This document shows, piece by piece, positions 37,261 through 45,877 of a DNA stretch of 64,000 nucleotides. Both the position numbers and the translations under genes were made by a program. The stretch lies in NCBI GenBank assembly GCA_943327755.2, contig CALPYF020000007.1, positions 62,001-126,000 on the forward strand, given 5' to 3'. This DNA is from Deinococcus hopiensis KR-140 (GTDB lineage Bacteria > Deinococcota > Deinococci > Deinococcales > Deinococcaceae). Within the stretch, counting starts at the first letter, position 1. Each line of letters begins with the position of its first letter. The notes under the pieces were generated by a model, which was not told the DNA's origin, searched no databases, and saw only the letters and a list, made by a program, of their open reading frames with translations.

Positions 37261-39855
37261 ATGTCCCTGCTCAAACAGCTCACCACCAACACCCGCGGCG
37301 TCAACCTCACCAACAAGATCAACCCCTGGTACCTCGAACAGGACGGTGTGGTCTTCCTGCATGAATCCGGCGTCGAGGTCGGGCTCCAGATGTGGCTGCC
37401 GCCCAGCAGCAGCGTCACCACCGAACAGGTTGAACGGCTCTTCGAGACGTACCAGAGCATCCTCGAAGCCGGACAGGTCGAGAAAAGCCGCGTGCGCTTC
37501 ATGATCTTCCACCGACCCACCACCGACGATGAAATCATCGAGCTGAACTACCCGCCCACGAACGACCCCATGCAGTCCGCCCTGATCTCCTCGGAACGCC
37601 GCGCCAACGAGCGCCGCGTCCTGAACGGCGAATACAAGCAGCACGAGGCGTTCATCTTCATCCACATCCCCGACCAGCGCGCCGGGGTGGCCCGCAGTGA
37701 CCTGCGCGCCTACAACGACGCGGAATTCGAGCAGATCATGCTGCTCGCCACCGAGGAACGCGACCGGATCATCACCGCGCTCGCCAACGCCCAGGTGCCC
37801 GCCACGCCCATCCTGGATGACGAGCCGTTCCGGATGCTGTACCGCTACTACAACATCGGCAGCGTGACCGATCCTGTTCCGGAATACGACTGGAACGTCG
37901 AAGTGCCGAACGTCACCCGTGACGAACTGCGCCTGGACGAGAGCATCCGCCCCCGCACCCTGCGCGCCCAGGTCATCAACTCCGACATTCTCACCCCCCG
38001 CAGCTCATACCTCCTGAACCGCGACGCGCATATCGTCGTGGCCGACATGACCAACTACGGCGGGGGCGGCTACCCCGGCGTGGCCGACGACGTGATGGCC
38101 GTCTTCCGTAACCACACGTACATGTACATCGTGGACGTCAAGTACGCCAACGAGGCCAACATCAAAACCCGCGTCGAGCGCAACATCACCGCCATGGAAA
38201 AGGAAGCTGACTCCGGCAAGCGCGAGGCAGCCGCCCGGGCCGCCAAGATGAACCAGGAGATGCTGGAGGCCTACTACCACGGGGGCCGCTGGGTGCACTT
38301 CGGCATGAGCATGATCGTCGTGTGTGACAGCGAATCCGAAGTTCGCCAGATCGCCCGCACCATCAAAAACACCTGGAGTGACGCGCGCTTCGGACAGCAT
38401 CAGATGAGCTTTGGCGACCACAGCAACTGGGATCAGTTCACGGCCAACCTCGCCCCGTTCGGCGGGAAGTCCACCATGTGGCTCCACGATCAGCAGGTCG
38501 GCAGCGTCACGTCCTTCCTACCGTTCTACGGCCCCTGGTACAACACGGGCGGCGTCACGCTCGGCGTGTTCGAGAACGCCCACGGCGGCCAGCAGCGCAT
38601 CACGCTCCCCAAGGGGTCCGAAGGCGCGCCCCACATGGCCGTGATCGGCAGCAGCCGCAGCGGCAAGAGCTTCACCATCCAGAAACTCCTGATGAACCTC
38701 TACATGCAGGGCGCGTACCTGCGCATCATGGACATCAAAAACGACTACGCGCCCCTGTGCTCCTGGCTGCGCGGCCAGTTCATCCCCTTCTACCTGGGCG
38801 CGAAGTTCGCCACCGAAACCATCGGCCCGGACGGCTCCGTGCAGCCCGCCGGCACCCCCGTCCGGTACAACGTCTTCGAAGGCACCAACCGTGACCTGAC
38901 CCCCGACGAGGAGCGCGACATCACCGCGTTCGTCAAGGCCCTGCTGATCGCCAGCTACAAGCCGGAGTGGGGGACCATCATCTCCGCTGGGGTCAAGAGC
39001 TACGTCCGCACCTGCACCCAGCTCATCGACGGGCAGCCCATTTTTGAAGGCGGCACGCTCGGCGGATTCTTCGATTTCATGTACGGCCTGCAGCGCATCG
39101 GTGAAATCGGCCTGCAAGACAGCCCCGAGCACCGCAAGCACGTGCGCGACATCGCCATCGCCCTGCAGGAATTCACGCAGGGGTACTACGGCACGCTGTT
39201 CAACGGCCGCAGCACCATCAACATGACCAGCCGCGTCACCGTCTTCGACATGAGCGGCATCGGTAACGACCAGATGCTCATGGGCGCCGTGACAACCATC
39301 ATCAACAAGATGGTCTGGGAGAACGCCAAGAAACGCACCGACCTGACCGCGCGCATCGTGCTGCTCAGCGAAGAATCCGGCGTGACCGGCAGGATCCCGG
39401 AAGTCAAGGAGATGCTCAACACCGTGATCCTCTCCGGCGCCGCCTACAACCTCATGGAGATCATCACCGCCCAGAACTACGAGCATATCGAAGCGCTCGA
39501 CGGCGTCCTGAACAACGTCACCCGCTTCATCATGGGCCGCTGCGAGGCCAAGGAAGCGTCCCTGATCGGGAAGATGCTCGAACTGAACGAGGAGCAGGAA
39601 GCGAACCTCAAGCGCCTGAGCCGTAAAGACGGCGAGTACAACGAACTGATGGTGCGCGAAGTCAAACCGGACGGTGTGGAAGTCGGCGTGATCCGCTACC
39701 GCCCCACCTCCCTCGAATACTGCCTGTTCAGTTCTGACGCCAAGGACAAGACCCGGCGCGCGCAGATCATGACCGAAACCGACGGGGACATGGAACTCGC
39801 CGTGCAGCGCATGGTCTCGGAATTCGAAGCGGCCAGGCGCACCCGGGTCGCCTGA
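37261..39855 (+). CDS. VirB4/TraC-like conjugation ATPase
   Basis: 864 residues from ATG 37261 (AGGAGG six bases upstream). The N-terminal 400 residues form the non-catalytic domain; the ATPase domain has Walker A GSSRSGKSF (463-471), LRIMDIKNDYAPLCSWL, and the downstream VLLSEESGVTGRIPEVKEMLN acidic box. VirB4 proteins energise pilus and channel assembly and are universal in type IV secretion. Codon use is uniform along its length, unlike the VirD4-like gene. Confidence 0.88.
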   Translation: MSLLKQLTTNTRGVNLTNKINPWYLEQDGVVFLHESGVEVGLQMWLPPSSSVTTEQVERLFETYQSILEAGQVEKSRVRFMIFHRPTTDDEIIELNYPPTNDPMQSALISSERRANERRVLNGEYKQHEAFIFIHIPDQRAGVARSDLRAYNDAEFEQIMLLATEERDRIITALANAQVPATPILDDEPFRMLYRYYNIGSVTDPVPEYDWNVEVPNVTRDELRLDESIRPRTLRAQVINSDILTPRSSYLLNRDAHIVVADMTNYGGGGYPGVADDVMAVFRNHTYMYIVDVKYANEANIKTRVERNITAMEKEADSGKREAAARAAKMNQEMLEAYYHGGRWVHFGMSMIVVCDSESEVRQIARTIKNTWSDARFGQHQMSFGDHSNWDQFTANLAPFGGKSTMWLHDQQVGSVTSFLPFYGPWYNTGGVTLGVFENAHGGQQRITLPKGSEGAPHMAVIGSSRSGKSFTIQKLLMNLYMQGAYLRIMDIKNDYAPLCSWLRGQFIPFYLGAKFATETIGPDGSVQPAGTPVRYNVFEGTNRDLTPDEERDITAFVKALLIASYKPEWGTIISAGVKSYVRTCTQLIDGQPIFEGGTLGGFFDFMYGLQRIGEIGLQDSPEHRKHVRDIAIALQEFTQGYYGTLFNGRSTINMTSRVTVFDMSGIGNDQMLMGAVTTIINKMVWENAKKRTDLTARIVLLSEESGVTGRIPEVKEMLNTVILSGAAYNLMEIITAQNYEHIEALDGVLNNVTRFIMGRCEAKEASLIGKMLELNEEQEANLKRLSRKDGEYNELMVREVKPDGVEVGVIRYRPTSLEYCLFSSDAKDKTRRAQIMTETDGDMELAVQRMVSEFEAARRTRVA

Positions 39856-39885
39856 CCTGCGTCCGCAGGGGGGAAGGGCATCCGG

Positions 39886-39924
39886 TACACTCGACAGTGA
39901 GGTCAGGTTGACCCACAGTGACCT
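39886..39924 (+). promoter_or_regulatory. TACACT promoter with downstream operator-like repeat
   Basis: TACACT (39886-39891) followed by GGTCA-GGT-TGACC (39901-39913) and GTGACCT (39918-39924). AGGTCA and GTGACCT are the two parS arms, here 12 bp apart. The message would begin near a GTG that opens a four-codon frame. Confidence 0.45.
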
Positions 39925-39973
39925 GCCTGCGCACGCCCACGGTGCGCCCCGTTCCCCCACAGGAGGAAGTCAC

Positions 39974-41443
39974 ATGAAGACCCCCACGACCGCCCGACAC
40001 CTCATGCTGACCCTGGCGCTGGCCAGCAGCCTGGGCCAGGGTACCCTCGCGCAGACCGCGCTCCCACCGGCCAGCCCGGCAGCCGGCGCGACCGTCCAGA
40101 TCACCGGCCGCGAACTCACCGCCATGCTCGACGCCACCACCCGCACCGTCATCCAGACGGCCCGCGCGCAGGGCGTCAGCGAGGCGGACATTCAGCGGCT
40201 CCAGGGCCGCCTGTCCACCCTCAGCGCCCAGGCGGCCACCATCACCCAGCAGAGCCCCAACGGCACGCTCGAAATTCCCCGGCAGGCCCTGAACATGCTC
40301 GCCGTGAACGTGCCCGGCGGCGCGACCGGCGCCGGCATGAGCGCCCAGAGCGCCATGCAGCAGCAGGGCATGTTCGATTTCCTCGGCAACCTGTTTGGCG
40401 GCGGGATCAGTCTGCCCGGCGTGCCCAGCTTCCTCGGCGACGGCGGCCTGGACACCATCATCGACTACCTCATCAACGGCCTGGCCACCGCCATCAGCAT
40501 GATCCCCGTCGTGGGTGGCCCCCTGTCCGAAATCATCAAGGGTGTCGGCGGGAGCCTCAAAGAGTTCCTGATCAACAACGCCCTGGCCGGCGGCGTCGTC
40601 AACGCCCTCACCCAGGCGCAGCAGTGGTACAAGCAGCTGCAGGACATCCTCGGGTACACCGACGTCAACAAGCTGCTCGGCGTGGGCACCAAGGCCGTCA
40701 GCGACCGCCTGAACACCATGATCAGCGGGTACGGCGGTACCGCCAGCGTCACCGGCGGGCAGACCAGCGCCCAGCAGATCGCCACGGCCGTCGACAAGGC
40801 GCAGGACAGCACGGTCGACGCGTACCAGGCGGACGTCGCTCAGATGAGCAACGATCCGTACCAGGACCTCACCGGCTACAGCAAGTACACCAACCCCATG
40901 ACCGCCACCGCCGAGATCAGCGCCCTGACCGAACGGATCTACAGCGCCAAACTCAACAACGCCAGCATCCGAGCGACCGGCGCGAGCCTCACGGCGCAGG
41001 CGGCCGCAGAGGAGATCTCCGGCAAGACCGCCGAGAACGTCGGCACCGTCATGACGCAGGGCCAGATCGCCCGGACCGGCGCGGCCAGCGCCACCACCAC
41101 CCTGGGCGCCATGACCATCCAGACGGGCCTCATGGCCGAAGCGAACAACCTCAACGCCATGAACGCCGCCGCGATCACCGCCATGCTCAAACAGGTCGTC
41201 GCCTCCCAGGACGCCAACCAGCAGGCCACCAGCGCCATCGTGGACAACATCGTCCGCGAACGCCAGGAAAGCGCCACGATCGCCCAGGCCCAGATGAAAG
41301 AAGTGCAGGACAGCAGCATCGAAGCGGCCCAGGCCGCCGCCGCCAGCGTCGCGTCCCTCAAAAACCTCTCCAAGTTGACGGTCGTCAACGCTGAAGATCT
41401 GCCCATGCCCGGCCCGTACGGCGAGCGCAGCTTCATGAAATAA
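39974..41443 (+). CDS. VirB5-like exported protein
   Basis: 489 residues; signal peptide cut after GTLAQ. Mostly helical, with a glycine-rich hydrophobic stretch at about 115-160 (FDFLGNLFGGGISLPGVPSFLG ... LATAISMIPVVGGPLSEII) and a long C-terminal helical region rich in Ala and Gln (IVDNIVRERQESATIAQAQMKEVQDSS). The layout and position before the VirB6-like gene fit VirB5/TrbJ-type proteins that sit at the pilus tip; the hydrophobic middle is unusual for them. The start has AGGAGG six to seven bases upstream and reads ATGAAGACCCCCACG. Confidence 0.6.
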   Translation: MKTPTTARHLMLTLALASSLGQGTLAQTALPPASPAAGATVQITGRELTAMLDATTRTVIQTARAQGVSEADIQRLQGRLSTLSAQAATITQQSPNGTLEIPRQALNMLAVNVPGGATGAGMSAQSAMQQQGMFDFLGNLFGGGISLPGVPSFLGDGGLDTIIDYLINGLATAISMIPVVGGPLSEIIKGVGGSLKEFLINNALAGGVVNALTQAQQWYKQLQDILGYTDVNKLLGVGTKAVSDRLNTMISGYGGTASVTGGQTSAQQIATAVDKAQDSTVDAYQADVAQMSNDPYQDLTGYSKYTNPMTATAEISALTERIYSAKLNNASIRATGASLTAQAAAEEISGKTAENVGTVMTQGQIARTGAASATTTLGAMTIQTGLMAEANNLNAMNAAAITAMLKQVVASQDANQQATSAIVDNIVRERQESATIAQAQMKEVQDSSIEAAQAAAASVASLKNLSKLTVVNAEDLPMPGPYGERSFMK

Positions 41444-41517
41444 CCCCGCCCCTTCACACCCCGGAAGACCACCCTGCGGCGCCCACACGCCCGGGGTTCT
41501 TCCGTCACCGAGGCATC

Positions 41518-44500
41518 ATGCGAAACCCCCCACTGCTCCTCCTCACGGCACTGGCCCTCACCCTGACCAGCGCCGCGCTCGGTCAGACCCTCGATCCCAA
41601 CCAGGTCGTCAACCCGCCCACCGGCGGCGCGCAGAACTTCATCGAGTTCACCCGGATCATCCCGAGCATGAACGACATGCTCAAGTCGGTCATGACCATC
41701 GTCGGCAACCTGGACGTTCCCGGCCTGGCCGACACCATCGCGCGCATCGTGGCGGGCATCATCGCCCTGTTCAGCTTCTTCCTCGGGTACGTCAACTGGG
41801 CCTACGGCAAGCGCCTCAGCTTCGCCGGACTGGACGGCAGTTACTCCAACATGGTCCTCGCGGGCGTCACGGTCCTTCTGGTCTCCACCGGCGTCCCCCG
41901 CGTGCTCGGTGAAGGCGGCTGGGCCCTGTGGCGCGTCACGTACACGAACGTCGAGCAGCGACTCAACCCGAAAATCGACCAGCTCATCCAGGAACGCACC
42001 AGCCGCCTCGCCGTGGCCGTCTGGGACTACGCCGCGACCGGCCTGAGCGCCGGCGTGCAGCCCATGGTCACCGCCGCGCAGTATTTCCAGGGGAACCTGG
42101 ACATCGACCGCTCCGGCGCGGCCGGCGAACCCTACCGGCAGGCCGCCGCGCAGAAGGTCGAGGAAGCCAAGAAGAAAAACGGTCAGTACGGCGGTATCTG
42201 GCAGTTCGGCAGCCTACTGATCGCCAGCATGTTCATGGCGTACATCGGCATCATCTTCGGCAGCGGCCTGTTCGTGCTGTTCACCGCGATCTTCCTGCCC
42301 GTCGCGTTCGCCATGTTCCCCATCAACGCCAGCGTCCTGCTGCGCAGCCTGGGCGGCATGGTCAGCAGCATCATCGTGGCCGGACTCGCGCCGGGCCTGA
42401 TGATGGCGAACATCATCATCGTGTTCGACGGGCCCATCAACTACATGACCAAGATGATGGCCAACAACTCCATTGCCGCGGCCGACAACGCCGACGCCCT
42501 GCAGACCGTCATGCAGCGCTGCGTGCAGAAAGCCCAGACGGATCCCGGCCTGCTCGGTTCCGTGAAAGGGGCCGTGGACAGCGCCGTCGCAGCCGTCAAC
42601 CCGCTGGATAACCTCACCAACAATGTCTGCGTGGTCAGTGCCGCTGCCAGTCAGACCATGTTCACCATGGCGCAGTCGAGCCTGTACATCATCCTGGGCC
42701 TGGTCGTGGCGGGCGCGCTGTTCGTCGGCCTCGCTGGACTGGCGGGTATGATCTTCCGCGAACTCAAACAGGTCACGGACGGGATCTTCGCCACGGGCGG
42801 CGGCCTCGGCAACGGCGGCTCCGGACGCGGCCACGCCTTCGCGGGCGCTGCCCTGAACCGCGTGGCGGGCGCCGCCATGGCCCTGGGCGGCGCCGCGACC
42901 GGCAACGCCCAACTCACCGCCGCCGGCGCCCGAACCGTCGCGTCCGGCCGGGACGCCGCCGGGAGTGCCATCGGCGCCATGCGCGAGAACGCCCTGGAGC
43001 GCGGCCGCACCGCGCAGGCCAACGCCCGTGACGCCCAGCGCCGCGTGGACGAGCAGCGCCGCGAGGAACGCGGGGACCAGAAGGCCGCTGAACGCCTCCA
43101 GGAAGGCCGCGAGTACGCCAACAAGCAGTACGAGGAGCGGCAGGCCGCCCAGAAGGCCGAACGGGAACAGGAACGCGCCCAGCGTGAACAGGAACGTGCG
43201 GGCCGTCAGGACAGCGGCACCGGCAGCCGTACCGACCCCCGCAGCGCCACCAGCGGCGGCGAGCACGCCACCGAACCGGACGGCGGCGCCGTCAATATGG
43301 ATCCCGACGTGCAGGAAGCAGGCCCGTCCAGCACCAGCGGCGCGCCTGACCAGCAACTCCCTGCGGACACGGGTCGTGCCGACGCCAGCGCCCCAGACGC
43401 GGCCGCCACCCCAACTGCTGCGGTCAGCGCCAGCACAGGCGGCGCCGCACCCGTCAGCGCAGCGGCCCCCAGCGCGGCCCCGGCGGCCACCCAGCCCGCG
43501 CCGAACCAGGCTGCCCCGAACCAGGACGACGCCCGTCAGCCCAGCGTAGGCCAGGACGAGTCGGCGGCCACGCCCGGCGCGCCCCTGAGCGAAGAGCAGA
43601 TCAGCAGCCGCTACGGCGACGCCCCCAGTCCGGCGGCAGACAACGCCCAGCCCAGTACCGCCGACGCGAGTGCGGCCCCATCCACGAACCTGAGCGCGGA
43701 CGACATCGAAGCCCGGTACGGCGACTCGGCTGCCCAGGCCAGCCCAGCGCAGGCCCCCACGGCCCCCGCAGGGGCGCAGGGCACCCCGCAGGCTTCCACT
43801 GCTGCTCCGGAGGCCGCCCAGGCTGCCCAGGGCCAGCCGCAGAGCGCCGCCGCCAGCAGCTCGGCCAGTCCCGCCGCCAGCAGCCCGGCCAGTCCCGCCG
43901 CAGCCACCCCGACCAGCAGCGTCAATCAGGCCGGCAGCGCCGCTCCGGCCAGCAGTACCCCGGCCGCCGCCAGCCAGGGTCAGCAGCCCACTCCAGCTGC
44001 ACTGGGCGCCGCCAGCCCAACCCCCGGAACTGCCGCGCCCACCACGGCGCCAGCCAGCACGGGCACCGCACCCCAGGCGGGCGGCACCAGCAGCCAGCCG
44101 CTCACGGATCAGCAGGTCCAGACCCGCTGGGCCACCGCAGACAGCACGCCCGGACAGGCCGCGGCTCAGCCCACTGGTACCCCCACGCCCGCCGCGCCGC
44201 AGGCCACGCCCGCACAATCGTCCGCAGAGGCGCAGGGCGGAGCCGCGCAGAGCGCCGCCCCAGTCACGCCCGCTGCGCCCACCACTGAGCCCAGCGCACC
44301 TGCCACCGACGCGGACCTGACCAGCCGGTACGCCCCGTCCGCGCCCGACTCGACCGCCACCGTGGACAGCGGCGTGGGTGCGGCGCAGGTTGAACCGGCC
44401 GCTGCACCCGCCAGCCCCGCTGAGACCACCCAGGACGCTGCCACGCCCGCCGAAGTGAGCGCCGAGACGAGCGCCGCCACCCCAGATGCAGCGGCACCAG

Positions 44501-45708
44501 CCGATAGCACGCTCACTGCGTCCACCCCCTCTCCCTCCACTCCCGCCAGCTCCACGGTGACGACCGCGCCGACGGCCGCCACGCCGATGACCGACAGCGA
44601 CCTGACCAGTCGGTACGCCGCTCAGGCCGCGCCCAGCAGCCCGGCGGTGAGCAGCGCGCCGACGTCCGACACCGTCACGCCCGCCGCGCCGATCTCCCCG
44701 AGCGCCACGGCATCCGCTCAGGCCAGCGCGCCCACCACAGCCGCGCCGAGCGCCCCCGGCAACGTGTCCGCTGCGACGCCACCAGCTGCGTCCACTGGTG
44801 GGACGGCACCCGCCGCGGTGAGTGCCGCGCCGGCCGCGCCGACACCGACCAGCACCGCCAGCAGCGCCGCCCCGGTCGTCACGTCAGGCCCCGTGCCTGC
44901 CACCCCGGCTGCTGCGCCAAGCGCCGCCTCTGTGGCCGCCGCGCCGACCCCCACTGTCAGCCCGGTGAGCCCGGCCGCGCCCGTCACGCCCAGCACCACT
45001 CCAGCCGCAGTGACTGGCGCGCCCACGGTGGCCCCCGCAGCGCCCGTAACCACTCCGGCCCCAGCAGGGGGGAGCGCCACGCCCAGCACCGCCGCGTCGT
45101 CTCCCGCGCCCACCAGCCCGATGACAGACGCCCAGCTGAATAGCCGGTACGGCGCCGCCCCGACCACTTCTGTGACCGCTCCTGCTGCGACTGCCCCGGC
45201 GGCCGCCACTGCACCCAACACGGCCCCGCAGGCCGCCGCACAGGCCACGCCCCTGGCTGACGCTCAGGTCGCCGCGCGGTACGGCGCACCGGCCACGAAC
45301 CCCGCACCGGCGGCCACCACTGCTGCCCCCGCAGCTTCCAGCGGCCCGGCCTTCACGGCACTGTCCGCCCGGGATCAGGCGGAGGTGCAGAGCGTGCACA
45401 CCAGCCTCAACGCGCAGGCGGCCCGCGAAGCGAAGGTAGGTCAGGCACCCCGGTACATCAGCCCGGACGAAGTGGCGTGGGGCATGCACGGCCAGGGCCT
45501 GCTGCCCAGCCAGCAGGCGCAGACTGAGCAGGTCGTGCAGCGCTACGTCCAGGTGTACGGTGGCACGCCAGAGCAGGCGTACGCGACCCTTCACGAGCAG
45601 CGGCAACTGCCGCACCAACAGGTGCCCGCGCAGCCCCGCCCGCAGTCGTACGCGAGCGAAGCCGAGTGGCAGGCCGCACGCACCACTGACCCCAACACGC
45701 CCTCCTAA
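41518..45708 (+). CDS. VirB6/TrbL-like membrane protein with long repeat-bearing tail
   Basis: 1,396 residues. After a signal-like helix come at least five membrane segments within the first 410 residues (VAGIIALFSFFLGYV, MVLAGVTVLLVSTG, LIASMFMAYIGIIFGSGLFVLFTAIFLPVAFAM, MVSSIIVAGLAPGLMMANIIIVF, LYIILGLVVAGALFVGLAGLAGMIF), as in VirB6/TrbL pore components. A charged helix (about 490-560) leads into an 820-residue Ala/Pro/Ser/Thr-rich tail with seven copies of the motif [LM]xDxx[LIV]xxR[YW][GA], and a short folded C-terminus. Start reads ATGCGAAACCCCCCAC. Confidence 0.75.
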   Translation: MRNPPLLLLTALALTLTSAALGQTLDPNQVVNPPTGGAQNFIEFTRIIPSMNDMLKSVMTIVGNLDVPGLADTIARIVAGIIALFSFFLGYVNWAYGKRLSFAGLDGSYSNMVLAGVTVLLVSTGVPRVLGEGGWALWRVTYTNVEQRLNPKIDQLIQERTSRLAVAVWDYAATGLSAGVQPMVTAAQYFQGNLDIDRSGAAGEPYRQAAAQKVEEAKKKNGQYGGIWQFGSLLIASMFMAYIGIIFGSGLFVLFTAIFLPVAFAMFPINASVLLRSLGGMVSSIIVAGLAPGLMMANIIIVFDGPINYMTKMMANNSIAAADNADALQTVMQRCVQKAQTDPGLLGSVKGAVDSAVAAVNPLDNLTNNVCVVSAAASQTMFTMAQSSLYIILGLVVAGALFVGLAGLAGMIFRELKQVTDGIFATGGGLGNGGSGRGHAFAGAALNRVAGAAMALGGAATGNAQLTAAGARTVASGRDAAGSAIGAMRENALERGRTAQANARDAQRRVDEQRREERGDQKAAERLQEGREYANKQYEERQAAQKAEREQERAQREQERAGRQDSGTGSRTDPRSATSGGEHATEPDGGAVNMDPDVQEAGPSSTSGAPDQQLPADTGRADASAPDAAATPTAAVSASTGGAAPVSAAAPSAAPAATQPAPNQAAPNQDDARQPSVGQDESAATPGAPLSEEQISSRYGDAPSPAADNAQPSTADASAAPSTNLSADDIEARYGDSAAQASPAQAPTAPAGAQGTPQASTAAPEAAQAAQGQPQSAAASSSASPAASSPASPAAATPTSSVNQAGSAAPASSTPAAASQGQQPTPAALGAASPTPGTAAPTTAPASTGTAPQAGGTSSQPLTDQQVQTRWATADSTPGQAAAQPTGTPTPAAPQATPAQSSAEAQGGAAQSAAPVTPAAPTTEPSAPATDADLTSRYAPSAPDSTATVDSGVGAAQVEPAAAPASPAETTQDAATPAEVSAETSAATPDAAAPADSTLTASTPSPSTPASSTVTTAPTAATPMTDSDLTSRYAAQAAPSSPAVSSAPTSDTVTPAAPISPSATASAQASAPTTAAPSAPGNVSAATPPAASTGGTAPAAVSAAPAAPTPTSTASSAAPVVTSGPVPATPAAAPSAASVAAAPTPTVSPVSPAAPVTPSTTPAAVTGAPTVAPAAPVTTPAPAGGSATPSTAASSPAPTSPMTDAQLNSRYGAAPTTSVTAPAATAPAAATAPNTAPQAAAQATPLADAQVAARYGAPATNPAPAATTAAPAASSGPAFTALSARDQAEVQSVHTSLNAQAAREAKVGQAPRYISPDEVAWGMHGQGLLPSQQAQTEQVVQRYVQVYGGTPEQAYATLHEQRQLPHQQVPAQPRPQSYASEAEWQAARTTDPNTPS
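43585..45290 (+). repeat. Seven SRYG-type motifs in the VirB6-like tail
   Basis: Copies at about 43585 (LSEEQISSRYGDA), 43690 (LSADDIEARYGDS), 44101 (LTDQQVQTRWATA), 44305 (TDADLTSRYAPS), 44587 (MTDSDLTSRYAAQ), 45121 (MTDAQLNSRYGAA) and 45252 (LADAQVAARYGAP). Spacing varies from about 100 to 530 bases, so they are not simple tandem repeats but short linear motifs. Confidence 0.8.
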
Positions 45709-45725
45709 CCACAGGTTCTCAATGT

Positions 45726-45751
45726 GAACGCCTCCCACCCGGGGGGCGTTC
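45726..45751 (+). terminator. Hairpin after the VirB6-like gene
   Basis: GAACGCC (45726-45732) pairs with GGCGTTC (45745-45751), with CCC/GGG stacking inside. It closes the secretion cluster. Confidence 0.6.
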
Positions 45752-45864
45752 CTCATGTGCGCCTGTACGGCCCAGGACGACCCTGCCGCAACAGGACAGG
45801 CTGCCCAGGTCCACGCGGCGTCTCAGGTCCCCAGGAGGAGTCCGCAGGAGGGGGAGAGGGGCTC

Positions 45865-45870
45865 TACACT
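45865..45870 (+). promoter_or_regulatory. TACACT -10 box, leaderless spacing
   Basis: TACACT, seven bases, ATG 45878; decides the start among several in-frame upstream codons. Confidence 0.6.
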
Positions 45871-45877
45871 CAGCGGC

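Noticed and set aside
42214..44217. Long minus-strand frame opposite the VirB6-like gene
   Set aside because: Gly/Arg-rich shadow of the Ala/Pro-rich plus-strand tail; no ribosome site.
24187..45708. A relaxase (HUH or Rep_trans type) in the secretion cluster
   Set aside because: I looked for the three-histidine motif and tyrosine pairs and saw none with support; the relaxase may lie outside the window.
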